Part shown: positions 14,165 to 25,457 of the stretch, piece after piece
Numbering within the stretch: the first letter of the stretch is position 1
How the letters are laid out: every line of letters starts with the position of its first letter
Assembly (NCBI RefSeq): GCF_000189635.1
Contig: NW_002476224.1
Location: 248,001 to 312,000, forward strand
Source of the DNA: Tetrahymena thermophila SB210
Lineage: Eukaryota > Ciliophora > Oligohymenophorea > Hymenostomatida > Tetrahymenidae
Length of the DNA: 64,000 nt
Direction: 5' to 3'
The notes under the pieces: generated by a model
Databases searched by the model: none
Seen by the model: the letters and a program-made list of their open reading frames with translations, nothing else
What the model was told of the DNA's origin: nothing
Translations under genes and position numbers: made by a program

Positions 14165-15277
14165 CTGTTCCTTTTATTTACTAGATAAATATATGCTCGC
14201 TTATAAGTTATGTAGAATAAAAAATAATAGCTTATTCAATGTATTTCTGTATTCTACTATTCTCTTTAATTAATTAGTTATAGGTCTTAGCTTCTTTTAT
14301 TTAATAGAATTTTTTATCAAAAGTTCTTAATTAATATAACAAAATAAACAAACAATAAATTGCTCAGTATAAAGAATTGACTGAATATTTTCATGTAAAA
14401 AGTAATAAACTATTTCTTTACTAATATTTTTTATTACATTAATATTTTTACTTAATTTATGGTTTAAATAATAATAATTGTTATTATTAGAACTAACATA
14501 ATTTAAATTTTATTTTATTTTACTTTTTATACGATCATTAAATAAATTCTAAAGTTATAATATATTTTGAGGTCAAAATATTATAGTTCTATTAAGTCTT
14601 TAAATATTTTATTAAATCTTAAATTAAATTATTTTGTTGATTTTAGATTTTAATTATTTTCATTTTTTTTATATTCTTGATTTTGTTAACATTTTATTTA
14701 TTGTTATTATTTGAGTTTTTGATTTTAATGATATTTATTTTTAAGTTTTTCAAAATTAATTTGAATTAATTTTATTATTTTTAAAGTTTTTTTTTAGAAT
14801 TATTCTATTAAGGTTTTTCATTTCTTATTTTAATGATTTTTTTTTTGCTATTTTGAATTTAATTATTTTTATTTTTTACATATTATTTATTTAGTTTAGA
14901 TTTTAATTATTTTAAAGTTAAAATTTTTATAAATAAACAAAAAGTATATTAGGAAAATATTATTTTATTTAAAGTAAATTTTAATTTTTCAATTTTTGAT
15001 TATGAAAACTATTTTTTTAAATTGATTTAGTTTTTATTCTGACTTTTCTTATTCGAAATATTTAAAGCTTTTCTATTATCGATTATTTTTGAATAATTTA
15101 TTTTAAATTTGGTGTATATATCCTCCTTAAATTTAAAAATTAAAAATTTAATTAAAATATCTACTTATTTTCAGTAATAGTAAACGTATCTTAAAATATA
15201 CTAAATTTTGTATTATTAACTTCAAATATTTAAATAATAGTAAGCATAGATTTAACATATAGTTTTTATTCAAGAAC
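14165..15277. other. divergent promoter spacer, AT-rich
   Basis: It separates the starts of a minus-strand gene and a plus-strand gene, so it must hold both promoters. It contains long TTTTA-type runs. No distinct motif or reading frame was recognised. Confidence 0.55.
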
Positions 15278-16294
15278 ATGGCAGTAAATGAGAGTAAAAA
15301 GCGAGTTTAGTTTGCAAATTTAAGCGAAGAAAGTAATAACTTACCTATGAAAGAAAAAAAATTAATATAAATTAATGGAAACTAAAAGTAGATAGAAGCT
15401 AAGCAAAATGAACTTGAGGGAGTTCGCTTAGACCCTTTATATTAAGTTGTGAGATATGATTTTAAAGAAGAATTAGATAAAATGTTAGCTTTGATTGATT
15501 AAAGATAAAGTGCACGTTTACAAAAAATTTCTAGCTTGATTCAACAGTAAAGTAAAGAAAATAATGACATTTTGTTTGAGTTAAAAGATTTAAAAGAAGA
15601 AAATTAAAAGTAGTAATAACTAATCACTAAATAAATGCTTTAAGAGGAATTATCTTAAAAGTAAGGAAGTAAATCAAAGTAGATATTTTAACAATAACTA
15701 GACGGTTTTAATAATCACACTTCAACTAATATGAATAAGTAAAGACACAGCGTTTCAAGAGTAAAACTAAGCTAATTTGAAGAAGAAAATCCTATATAAT
15801 AGCAAGAATTTATAGAAAGCTAGCTAATTATAGGAAATAACAGAAATGAAAATTTCATTAATAATCAAAAAAATCAATCAGAAGATTAGCAATACAACTC
15901 TAAATATATTAACCAAACTAAAACATTTTCTCCTTAAGGATTAAATGAATAAAATATCAAAGAGTATTTAGAGAGGACTGGGGTTTATACAACATTAAAA
16001 GCTAATATTTAAGTCTAATTCTTTTAAAAAAAAGTAGAAAACTATAATGAGGAATTAGTAGATGGATATTACTTTAAAATTTTGAAATATAAATTAATAA
16101 ATTATGAATTTTATTTATATTAAATTTAAAATATAAATGAGATCGAATATAATCCTATTGTAGTTTCTAATTAGCTAATCAATTAAGAAGAAAGCTACTC
16201 CTAACTAAATGATTTTTACAGTGTACTATCATTTCCTGTTTCAATGTTATAAGGATTTTTCGAAAGTATTATTTAATTCATTTTGTCAGATTGA
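15278..16294 (+). CDS. unknown Gln-rich coiled-coil protein, 338 aa
   Basis: A single exon opens at ATG 15278 and stops at TGA 16292-16294, with 338 codons before the stop. The N-terminal half is charged and predicted coiled coil (KEELDKMLALIDQRQSARLQ, then KKEENQ-type runs). The middle is Gln/Asn rich. The C-terminal third is more ordered and ends in a hydrophobic stretch (VSMLQGFFESIIQFIL), which could be an amphipathic or tail-anchor helix. I recognise no family. It has its own promoter spacer and is not co-oriented closely with any neighbour, so context gives no clue to its role. Confidence 0.75.
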
Positions 16295-16326
16295 GATTGA
16301 TTGAAACATCTATAAATTTTTTTCTA

Positions 16327-16470
16327 GTTTGTTTGTAGCATAGTTGGTTTTTAAATCTTCTCTTTATATAACTGCCTTACTTATTGTATATACATTTTTT
16401 TCTTGCTTGCATGAAGCTTACTTGGGTTTTAAACTTCTTTTTATATAACTAGCTCAGTTTATATATTTAA
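16327..16470. repeat. imperfect direct repeat, two copies of about 60 bp
   Basis: Copy 1 (about 16327-16388) contains TTTTTAAATCTTCTCTTTAT followed by ATAACTGCC. Copy 2 (about 16407-16470) contains TTTTAAACTTCTTTTTATAT followed by AACTAGCTC. Both start with a GC(A/T)TA(G/C)TTGG-type lead. The copies are about 80 bp apart and on the same strand, just downstream of the 15278-16294 gene. Confidence 0.6.
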
Positions 16471-17161
16471 TTAAGCTCTATTTACGTAAAATTAAAATAT
16501 CTAATAGTATTAATTCTACATTAGTTAGTGATTTTGAAAAGTCTTTTAATAACCTTTCATTAATTACTGCTCTTTTCTTAAAAAATTAAAATTTTTGTAT
16601 TTTTGTAGTTAGATTAATTAAATAAAATAAAATAAAATAAATTTATCTGTATTTTCTTATCATTTGTGTATTTGTATGATATATTAAATATGAAAACAAA
16701 AGATTAAATAAAATTTTGTTTATTTTTATTATAAAAAATAAAAAACAAGTTTATCAACTGATTAATAAATCAAAACTATAATTAACTACTTCTTTATATA
16801 ATCATTTATTTCAAGTACCTACTATTGACTATGCTCTAGATTTAAATTTTTTTAGTGCTTAGCATACTTTTACCTTAATATATAAATACAATAATAAACT
16901 CTTAGGTTTGAAGGAAAATTGTTAAAAAATTGGTAATTCCTTTGTAGTTAGATTCTCAAAAAAATAAGGATTTCCTTATTTATATTTTACTTGTTTAAAT
17001 AATGCATAAATTATTAAATATAATAAAATAAACTTATTATTTTTTAATTGAAAAATAATAATATAAAATAAATTCTAATTGAAATATAAAATAGTATAAA
17101 GTTTTAATTAAATTTCATTGGGAAAGTTAATGTATTTATTTATTATTTTGATATAAATTAG

Positions 17162-17164
17162 CTA

Positions 17165-17195
<31 letters not shown>
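17162..17195. repeat. TA microsatellite followed by T tract
   Basis: About nine TA units run directly into a run of some 15 T. This is simple sequence in the spacer and no function is implied. Confidence 0.85.
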
Positions 17196-17229
17196 AGAAT
17201 TAATGTATTATGAGTATTAATTAATTATT

Positions 17230-18729
17230 TCAATTACTGTGATTTAACTAGAAATAAGACAAATTAACTTGATAAATCTATTATTATTTATAATAGTGAA
17301 CTAAGTAATTAAAAGCCATCGATAGTTTATATTCCTCAAACATTCTAATCAAATATTAGGTGCAAATGCCAAGAATATTTTCTAAATCCATAAAGAGCTC
17401 TTCATTTTAGTTTTCTTGACTATATTCATAATTAGCATATTTGTTTCTGAAATTTTATAATTAGGTAGCTGCTTATCCTTATGGTAAAATCAATCTCTTG
17501 ATTTGATGAGAAGGATTAAGTATGAATTCGTTAGATAGCTCATATAGCTTTTAATTTTATTTGCTGGAATCAATCTAAATTTAAATTGTTTTGAATCTCT
17601 TATAAAAATCATATATATTTAAGTTCATTCTTTATTATTGTGCTGTTTGTTTATTGATTTGCTAATCTTTTTAATTCAAAAAATAGATAAAAGAAATGTT
17701 GCAATACATTTTATTGTGATCTCCTTCATCTTCAATAAAATCATAAAATTTATCTAAAATTGGATATGGGGTTTTTTCTGCTATATACATAGATCTAAAC
17801 AATGCTGGAATTACAGATACTATTATCATGAAAAGATATTAAAAATAATCTAAAATTATATTTATAAGGTAAGTATTATCACACCATTTATCATCATATC
17901 TACTCACGTTTATTGCAAATAAAACAGTTGCTTTAAGCCAATTAGTACCAAGATTCCATAGAGATTCTTAGTAAAATCTATAGTGCTTAGGTACATTTCT
18001 TAACAAGTGTAATTATAGCATAAAAAAGAAAGAAACTGATAAATATATAAACATCGTCGCAAAATCTCTATCCCTTCCTTAGCTGTAATAATCAAAATTT
18101 TAAATTGGAATATAGTAGCCATTTCTATTCCAAACAAGTGGTAGGCATGTTAAAATAGATACAATAAATACTATAATAGTTACTAATAGTTCATTTCTTA
18201 GTATGTTAGCGAAAAATTTAACTATTTTTGAAGGAGGTTTATACTGAAAAGTAGAGTTTGGTCTAATCAGCGAATCCTCAAGATGTTAACTATCAATACA
18301 GCAAGTAAATAAATTAGTAAAAGCAGAATAAATTCTTAATGATCTTGCAAAATAACCAAAATAGAGTGAGAACATGCTCCAAATATATATCCATTTCAAA
18401 ACATACAAAATATCTTCATTTATTGTAGATTCATGAATTAGAATATACACTGTAGGATAGTACATTGACAAACCGAAAAATGATATGCACATAAGCATAC
18501 TAAGCATATAAGATCTTTCAGCAATAGGGTATTTATACCTCTATTTATATAAAAAGAGAATAGCAGAAAATGAAAAGGTTGAAATGAGAACTACTGATAT
18601 TATCATCAAGACAAATATTGAGACACTAGTATTACTAGAATTTATGCATAAATCATATTCCTCGCTGCTACTAGGACTTTAGTTTATCTGCTTAAATCGT
18701 TGCTTATATTCTAAATAGTTTTAAAACAT
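17230..18729 (-). CDS. seven-transmembrane protein with C-terminal RGS-like domain
   Basis: A single exon of 499 residues. The short N-terminus carries Cys and N-glycosylation sites (CINSSNTS). Seven hydrophobic segments follow: VSIFVLMIISVVLIS, MLSMLMCISFFGLSMYY, LYVLKWIYIWSMFSLYF, LLVTIIVFIVSILTCL, FATMFIYLSVSFFFML, LWNLGTNWLKATVLF and YLINIILDYFQYLFMI. After TM7, residues from about 340 to the end form a helical cytosolic region. Its order (DKFYDFIEDEGDHNK, IYDFYKRFKTI, LILNPSHQIKRLI, MDLENILGI, MFEEYKLSMAFNYLV) fits an RGS fold. The architecture recalls 7TM-RGS regulators such as plant AtRGS1, which shut off heterotrimeric G-alpha proteins. The seven-TM call is firm and the RGS call is inferred. 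The ATG at 18729 is the only clear start, though the frame stays open a little further upstream. Confidence 0.8.
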
Positions 18730-20211
18730 TTTTATATCTGTTAAGCTATTTATTTATTTTTATGGTTTTTATGGTGCAGCTATAGATTTATATTTTACAC
18801 TTATAGTTCCTTTTTCTTTTACTTGCTTATTATTTGCCTATTAGTATATTAAGGAAATTTAAGATTTTAAATATTTAATCAATAAATGAATGAAGTATAT
18901 TTCAAAGATGTAATTTTTTATTAATAATTTATTTTTACTTACTCAATCAAATATTCACTCAATTAAATTTGATTGGCTTTTCTTATATCTCTATTCTTTT
19001 CATCTATAAAAGTATAAAAGAAATACCTATCGAATAATATACAAAAATGACATAATTATTGACATACATACAATTAATCAATCAATCCTTCACAAAATCA
19101 AGAATATTTGAAACTAAAATATTTAAAAAAATATTATAGTTTTTATAAAAATTATAATGATATTTTTTTAACAAAAAAATCAAATTGAATAATCTAAATT
19201 AAAATTTTATATTACAAATCTTGAAATAATCTTATGATTTTATAATGATTTAAAATTATAAAACAAATAAATTTTTATTTTGATTGAATAAATTTTCAAT
19301 ATTTGATAAATTTTACTTAAAAAAATAATATTTCTTCATTTTAAAAATTGTTGTATAATAAGCAACATTAAATAATTTAATCAAAGAATTTATAAAAAAA
19401 TTAATTTATTTTTATTTTTTTTAATTTACTTTTCTTAAATGTTTGTAAATTAAAAATCAAAGAACTTATTTAAAAAACATAAAATTATTAGAAATTTGAA
19501 TAGCAATTAATTTTATTTAAAATTAATGTTTTAGATTTAAAATTTAACTTATTTATTATTAAAAGCTGTATTTTAAATCTTTATACCTGATAAAATACTA
19601 GCTGAAAAAATTAATTTTAAATAAATCAATATTTTTAGATTGATTAATAAAAATTAGCAAAATTAAAAATTTAATTAAATTAAATTATATTAATATTTAT
19701 GAATCGTAATTTAAATTTTATTATTTGAAATAATTGTAATTAGATAATGATGTAAATAAAGAGTAAAAATTACTTTTTTAATTAAATATAATTAGAATTT
19801 TTTATTATTTTATTCAAAATTATTTTGTAAAAAAAATGATTTAAAGCTAATCTTAATTAAATGATTTAAATTAATATTTTATTGTTTAAAAGATTAATTC
19901 CTCTATAAATATAGGTTTAGCAATGTTCAAGGTAAGAGAGTGTTATTAACTCATTTGTTTTGATTGAAAAAAAATCATGTTTTAATTTTTAACAATTTTT
20001 TAATATAAAAAATATTATAAGATGTGAATTAGAAATTATATATTAATATATGTACTAAAATATCGTTTTTACATTCGTTTTTAATTTTAAAATTAAGCAA
20101 TTCTTAATTTTATTAAGAAGGAAAAAATTATTTGTTAATAAACAATTGATTTTCAAACAATTAATTAAAAAACCGGATAAAATATAAGACTTTTGCTTGT
20201 TGTTTGTTAAT
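18730..20211. other. divergent spacer of about 1.5 kb, very AT-rich
   Basis: It separates divergent starts of the seven-TM gene and the granule-type gene, so it holds both promoters. A possible tiny leader exon (an ATG followed by a strong GTAAGAG donor near 19923-19937) was noticed but not accepted. No other gene was seen. Confidence 0.5.
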
Positions 20212-22340
20212 ATGCAAGGAAAATTAATAGTATTATTTGCATGCCTTATGGTAGCAAGTTATGCACAGACTCGTTGCTGGAATGATTATTCAGTAATGAA
20301 AAAAGGTGTTTTGGCATCTTGTGTTGATGGTTGCAGAGATTATCCAACTCTTGATGCTGCCGCAGAAGCATGTGATTAAAATAAGCTTTGTGATGGTGTT
20401 TCTAATGAATTTAAATCTAATGGTGGTAGCAACTCATTAGGCCCTAATGCTCTTAGGTAAATTTAATTATAAAATATGGCAGTCCCCACATATATCAACA
20501 ATTGAATTCAATTTAAACACATTTAAAAAAGAAAATTATAATAAAATGCATGATTTAATCCATATTTTTTACAAATACTTTGTTAAATAAATAAAAAGTG
20601 GTTGGTAATTGAGAAAAGGTGATCTTTAAGTTAATTATAAGTATAACTAATAAGGATATACATTTTTGAAAGGAACTTAATTTTGCAACAGTAAATACTC
20701 ATTTTAATATTAGCTCAATTTATAACATCATATTTATCTCAACAGTTAACAATGTTATGTATGGTGGTCCTATTTTTGATTACACAATTAAGAAAAATTG
20801 TGTTGAAAGTTCTTGTACTACTTATAATAATTGGTTAAATGCTGCTTAATAAGCTTAAAAGAATGGAAATGGAGATGCATCTATTACTTTATTAAGTGAT
20901 GGAAGCAACTGGGCACCTTACAAATTATAATAAATGTCTGCTAGTGACTATGCACTCAGCTTCTTCGTTTCATAATACTTAAACACTGAATGTATATTCA
21001 TTAACTTAATAATATAATTTTTTATAAGATTTTAAAAAGATTTTACTTTTATAAGAAAAAATATTTTAACAAATATTTATTAATTAAGCCTTTATTTTGT
21101 TAACTTTTAAAGTTAATTTCTAATTAATTACTTTTAAAAAATTAAAAATTTTTAATTTATGCCTAAATTACTTATATTTTATAGATACCTCAGCCAAGAA
21201 TCAATACTACGATGAAAAGAGAGGTTATACTCTTAGTACTTGTGTCAATAAATGCAAAGACTATGCTTCGTTAAAGGAAGCTTAATATTATTGTAACTAA
21301 TCAGCTGAATGTGTTGGTGTTACATATGTAAAAGATTTTACTTTCAATCATTTTGGTTAACTTTTTAATAAAATAAATAGCAAAGTATTGAAATTGATGC
21401 AGGTGATAACTCTGTAGGTTATATTTAAGGATATGGTTACTAACTTAGAAAGGGTTCTTTGAAAGCTAGCTCTGATGTTATTTCTTGGGTTAAATAGACT
21501 GGTCTTGCTAATAACCCTGCTACTACTCCCTCATCACCCTCATCCTCATCATCATCTAGTTCTAGCTCTAACTCTTCATCCTCTAGTTCATCAAGCTCAA
21601 GCTCCTCATCTAGTTCATCTAGCTCATCATCAAGTTCAAGCTCAAGCTCCTCATCTAGCTCATCATCAAGTTCAAGCTCATCAGGATCAAGTGGAAGCAG
21701 TTCTAATACTTCTTCTGGATCATCAGGATCAAGTGGTTCATCTGGATCATCAGGATCAAGTGGTTCATCTGGATCATCAGGATCAAGTGGTTCATCAGGA
21801 TCAAGTGGTTCATCAGGATCAAGTGGTTCATCTGGATCATCAGGATCAAGTGGTTCATCTGGTTCATCAGGATCAAGTGGTTCATCTGGTTCATCAGGAT
21901 CAAGTGGTTCATCTGGATCAAGTGGTTCATCTGGTTCATCAGGATCAAGTGGTTCATCTGGTTCATCAGGATCAAGTGGAAACAATTAAGGTACTCCATC
22001 TTCTACATAACCTACTGAATAAGCAGCTGGATGTCCTATTCTTTATACTGAGTGCTACTATAGTGGTAATTCAGTATCAGTTTGTTCTAACAATCCTGAC
22101 TTTAACTGGCGTCCTTACAAATCTCTCAAAATCCCAGATGGTTAATATGTAGTAATTTATGAAGAAGATAATTACAAGGGTGAAAAATACTACTACGATT
22201 AGAGCATTCCTTGTTCTGATGATGTTTAATTATTCCTTTTTGAAAACAAGAAAAGCTTTGATGAATAAGAAAGTGCTACTACCAGCCATAAAAAGCACCA
22301 CAAAAAGAATCACCATAAGCTTAAAAAGAATTCAGATTGA
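20212..22340 (+). CDS. secreted beta/gamma-crystallin-domain protein of the secretory-granule (Grt/Igr) type
   Basis: Predicted 543 residues from four exons: 20212-20456, 20714-20991, 21185-21355 and 21403-22340. Residues 1-19 (MQGKLIVLFACLMVASYAQ) are a textbook signal peptide. Three Cys-rich repeats of about 70-90 residues follow, each with the pattern C-x(3)-C...A-x(4)-C (for example LASCVDGCRDYPTLDAAAEA and LSTCVNKCKDYASLKEAQ). A pure Ser then Gly-Ser-Ser linker comes next. A beta/gamma-crystallin domain spans residues about 440-515 (CPILYTECYYSGNSVSVC, IYEEDNYKGEKYYY). The end is a His/Lys tail. In Tetrahymena, proteins with this C-terminal domain (Grt1p, Igr1p and relatives) are cargo of mucocyst dense-core granules. 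The first intron acceptor is the least certain point. Placing it at 20713 gives an open, phase-correct frame but adds a hydrophobic stretch. Confidence 0.88.
21533..21980 (+). repeat. Ser-rich then Gly-Ser-Ser coding repeat
   Basis: From 21533 to about 21713 the codons are almost all Ser. From about 21714 to 21980 a unit reading GGATCATCAGGATCAAGTGG with TTCATCT spacers is reiterated, giving near-perfect GSSGSS runs. The DNA copies are much more alike than the protein requires. This suggests recent slippage or unequal exchange and likely length variation between alleles. Confidence 0.92.
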
Positions 22341-22779
22341 ATAAACTGATTATTATTTAGATAAAAATCTTAACTAAATATTAAAATTAGATAAATAATT
22401 ATCTATGTAAAACTAAAATTTGTATAATTATGTTTACTTTTTTTAGTTAAAATTACTCAAAATATTTTTATAAGCAAACACTTTTTTTTTGTTAATTTTT
22501 GTTTAAATTAAATTGATTAAATAAAGTTAAAAAAAAATGCTGAATTTTTAAAGTAATTTTTAAGTTTTAAAAATTTTAATAAAATTTCAAAAAATTAGCA
22601 TATAGGTTTAACATTATAAGAGTAAAAATTTAATTATTTTTTAAAGTTAAGTTAATTTTTAGAGGGCATGCACTCATGCATATGCATGACATGTGAGTGG
22701 TTTATATTGATTTTAGATATTAAATTATATAATTAAAATTAGTATAACCTATTAAATATTTTTGAATCACTTTAAATAA
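22341..22779. other. spacer before the first chromodomain gene
   Basis: It is AT-rich apart from a short, unusually GC-containing palindromic segment at 22666-22700. It should contain the promoter of the gene starting at 22780. Confidence 0.55.
22671..22699. promoter_or_regulatory. nested inverted repeat, possible protein-binding site
   Basis: The core CATGCATATGCATG (22675-22688) is a perfect 14-base palindrome. Outer arms CACTCA and TGAGTG flank it and are also complementary. It stands out in base composition from the surrounding AT-only spacer. It sits about 80-110 bases upstream of the ATG at 22780. A dimeric transcription-factor site is one guess and nothing in the sequence proves it. 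Confidence 0.45.
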
Positions 22780-23890
22780 ATGGAACAATAATAAACAAAT
22801 TTAGAATACTCTCCTTATATTTTTGAGATTGAGAGCATTTTGGAAAAGAGAATTCATCCTAAAACAGGAAAAACAGAATTTTTAGTTTAATGGAAATGTA
22901 TATTTTATATTAAAAATTCAAGTATTTATTATTTAAAATAAATTTAATTTAGAATGGCCAGATGATCCAACATGGGAGCCAGCTTAAAATATCTAAAGCT
23001 TTTTAAATAACAATAATTAAAAGAAAAAGGAAGATGATTCACATTCTAACTTGAAGCAAAGAAAATTGTAAAAAATTGAAGACAAAGTGAAGAGGTCTGA
23101 ACAAGCAAATAATCAAACTTAGAAGCTAAATGATAGCTTGCAATATTTAGATGAATAAATTTAATTTCTTTAAAATAAATACGAGCTTTTTATTTCAGAT
23201 TCAGAGACAGAGTAAAAAAAATTAATTCCTGATAAAATAAGCGAAATTGAACCAGAGTAAATTGAAAATGAAGAAAATACCAATATGATGAATAACGTTT
23301 AAATTGAGCCAATCTATAAAATATTAGACAAATAAGAAGTTGAAAATACTATTTATTATCTTATTCTCTTTTATGGTAATATTTATTTTTGAATTATTTA
23401 TTGAATTTATTGTTTAATAATTTTAGATGAAAAATTACCTTAATGGGTGAAGTAAGAAAAGCTGATTGGCTATGAAGATGAAATTTTAGAATATGAAAAA
23501 CAAATAATTTAAGAGAGCACTGAACTAAACTCTAAATAGTTATTAGAAACCAGTATATAAAGTATACAAAATGAAAATTTATAAATAGAAAAAGATCAAA
23601 AATAAGAAGAAAATTAATTTAAAAAGGTAATGGATCAAGAAAATCTTGAAAAAAGTAAAAATAATTTTAATAGGAATCAACAATTTTAAAATGATATAGA
23701 TGAAGGTGATTTTTTAACAGATTAAATATAAGATATAGAAGCAAACTTTATGTTTACTTATAGTATTAATTGGAAACCGAGAAAAGATGGAAACATTCCT
23801 CTAAATAAATAAGTCTAATTTGTAAAAAAAATTACAATAACGCCATAAGAATTCATTGATTAAATCCTATAAAATAAATTTCTTAATTGA
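22780..23890 (+). CDS. HP1-like protein: chromodomain, second chromo-like domain, shadow-like C-terminus
   Basis: Predicted 334 residues from three exons: 22780-22897, 22953-23375 and 23427-23890. An N-terminal chromodomain (residues about 12-55) has the strand FEIESILEKRIHPKTGKTEF, then LVQWK, and the caging motif DDPTWEP. The aromatic-cage positions look intact, so methyl-lysine binding is plausible. A charged linker leads to a second chromo-like segment (IYKILDKQEVENTIYYLILF then LPQWVKQEKLIGYEDE). The C-terminus (YSINWKPRKDG...PQEFIDQIL) fits a chromoshadow domain, the HP1 dimer interface. In Tetrahymena, chromodomain proteins act in heterochromatin and developmental DNA elimination. The domain calls are good and the pathway is inferred. 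A paralogue follows directly downstream. Confidence 0.88.
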
Positions 23891-24260
23891 AAACAAAAAT
23901 CTATAAAATAAAATTAATGATTTGTAATACACTATATATAAAATATTCTCGAACTTTAATAAATTATTTATAATTATAATATTATTTCATCTATTTGTTT
24001 GCTTACTAGCTTGCTTTATTTTTTTAAATTATAAATTTGCTATTTTAGAAGATTATTTGTTTTTTTATGCTCTCAATCAAATATTTTCAACCTAATTTTA
24101 TGTATAATTTACAAAAACCATTCTAATAATTTTATTTTTCAATATTTATTATCATTTTATCTATTTTTGAAATTATACAAAAGAATCATTAATAATCTAA
24201 TATAATCTAAAATTATTAATAAAGAATTTCTAAATATATTAAGTTCTACTAAAAAATAAA
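23891..24260. other. spacer between the two chromodomain genes
   Basis: About 370 bases of AT-rich DNA. It must hold the 3' end signal of one gene and the promoter of the next. No motif was recognised. Confidence 0.55.
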
Positions 24261-25457
24261 ATGAATAACAAATATTATCATCAACCTTCCTAAAAATTTG
24301 AAATCCTGGCCATATTAGATAAAAGGGCAAATCCTAAGAATGGGAAAATAGAATATTTAGTCCAGTGGAAATGTATAAAAAAATTATATTTAAAAATTAA
24401 AATAAAAAATATTTTATTTATTTTATTTAGAATGGCCTCTAGATTATACATGGGAGCCTAAAAAAAACATTTAAAATTTTATTGATCAAAATGAGTTATT
24501 TGTTGATGATGAAGACCTTAGGAGACATTATAAGGAAAAGCAATATCGAAGAAAAATCTTAAGAGAAGAAAGAAATAATTAAGTTGAAAAGATATGCAAT
24601 AGTATAGTTAATCATACTTAAATTAATACTACTTAGAATAGATAAAATGATAATGATTTACTTAGTAGTATTGATGATTATGAAGAAAATATAATATACG
24701 AGGAGAGCTTTGATGAATCGAATTATTAAGAAAACTGCAAGGAATCATGGAGCACAAATCCGAATACATAATAAACTATTAGTAATTATTAAATAAAAAA
24801 TTTTAAATATCAAAATAATAATTAATTTTAAAATAATTTTTTAAATTAAGAGAAAAAGTATTTATTTTTATTTTTTTTTATTTAGGGAAAGATGAATTTT
24901 TTTTATAAGAACCTGATAGCTATTCTATGAAAAAGATTTAAAATAAAAAAGAGATTAGTTCATTAAAAATAGAAAATACTTTTATCAACTCAAAGGCATA
25001 AAAGTTTAATAAATCTTCTTCAGAAATAGATTTAAGTTAAAATGAAGGATCATAAAAAGTTGATTAAATGAATGAGTACTAAGTTAATTAAGATAATTTT
25101 AAAACTGAGGGATTTTCAGAAGAAAATTTATTTGAAAATAAATCTGCTTCCACTGAATAAATTCAATTCTCTAATGCTAATGATAGCTAAAAGCATTAAA
25201 AAATTGTTAGAAAGTATTCAAATGTGATTTCAAAAGATGAAGAAATCGGAGAATTTATGAAAGATGAAATTTCAAACATAGAAATGGAAATAAAATATTC
25301 ATTTAAGGTGAATTGGAAAAGAAGAAGCAATGGAGTCACTCCATTGTCAAAAACAATAGAAGTTCTTAGTAAAAAGCATATTTCTCCTTAAGAAATGATT
25401 GATTATTTAACTTAATCAAATTAAATTAATAATGAAATAGATAAAAGTTAAAAATGA
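24261..25457 (+). CDS. HP1-like chromodomain protein, tandem paralogue
   Basis: Predicted 344 residues from three exons: 24261-24372, 24431-24781 and 24886-25457. The chromodomain (FEILAILDKRANPKNGKIEY, LVQWK, DYTWEP) is split by an intron at exactly the same codon as in the upstream gene, showing common descent. The acidic, Asn/Ser-rich middle is longer and lacks the second chromo-like segment. The end (YSFKVNWKRRSNGVTPL then SPQEMIDYL) matches the shadow-like C-terminus of the neighbour. The pair is therefore a tandem duplication that has diverged mainly in the middle. Role in chromatin is inferred from the domains. Confidence 0.86.

Larger units (their letters stand above)
16295..17229. 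other. convergent 3' spacer with short repeats
   Basis: It lies between two convergent genes. It contains an imperfect direct repeat (16327-16470), a TA tract and a T run near 17162-17195. No gene was seen. Confidence 0.55.

Noticed and set aside
19923-19937. ATGTTCAAG followed by the strong donor GTAAGAG, a possible leader exon for the granule-type gene
   Set aside because: Joining it to the next candidate acceptor gives a frame that does not match the signal peptide at 20212, which is complete by itself.
20197-20211. Upstream TTG as start of the granule-type gene
   Set aside because: The ATG at 20212 gives a canonical signal peptide, and TTG starts are not expected in a nuclear eukaryotic gene.
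21440-21985. Minus-strand frame rich in Pro-Asp-Glu repeats, and plus-strand frame rich in His-Gln-Asp repeats
   Set aside because: Both are shadows of the Ser/Gly repeat in the granule-type gene. Neither has a start context, splice logic or sequence outside the repeat.
22780-25457. Chromodomain as part of a Ty3-like or other integrase-bearing element
   Set aside because: No integrase, reverse transcriptase, protease or terminal repeats are nearby. The chromodomains are N-terminal and followed by HP1-style shadow segments.
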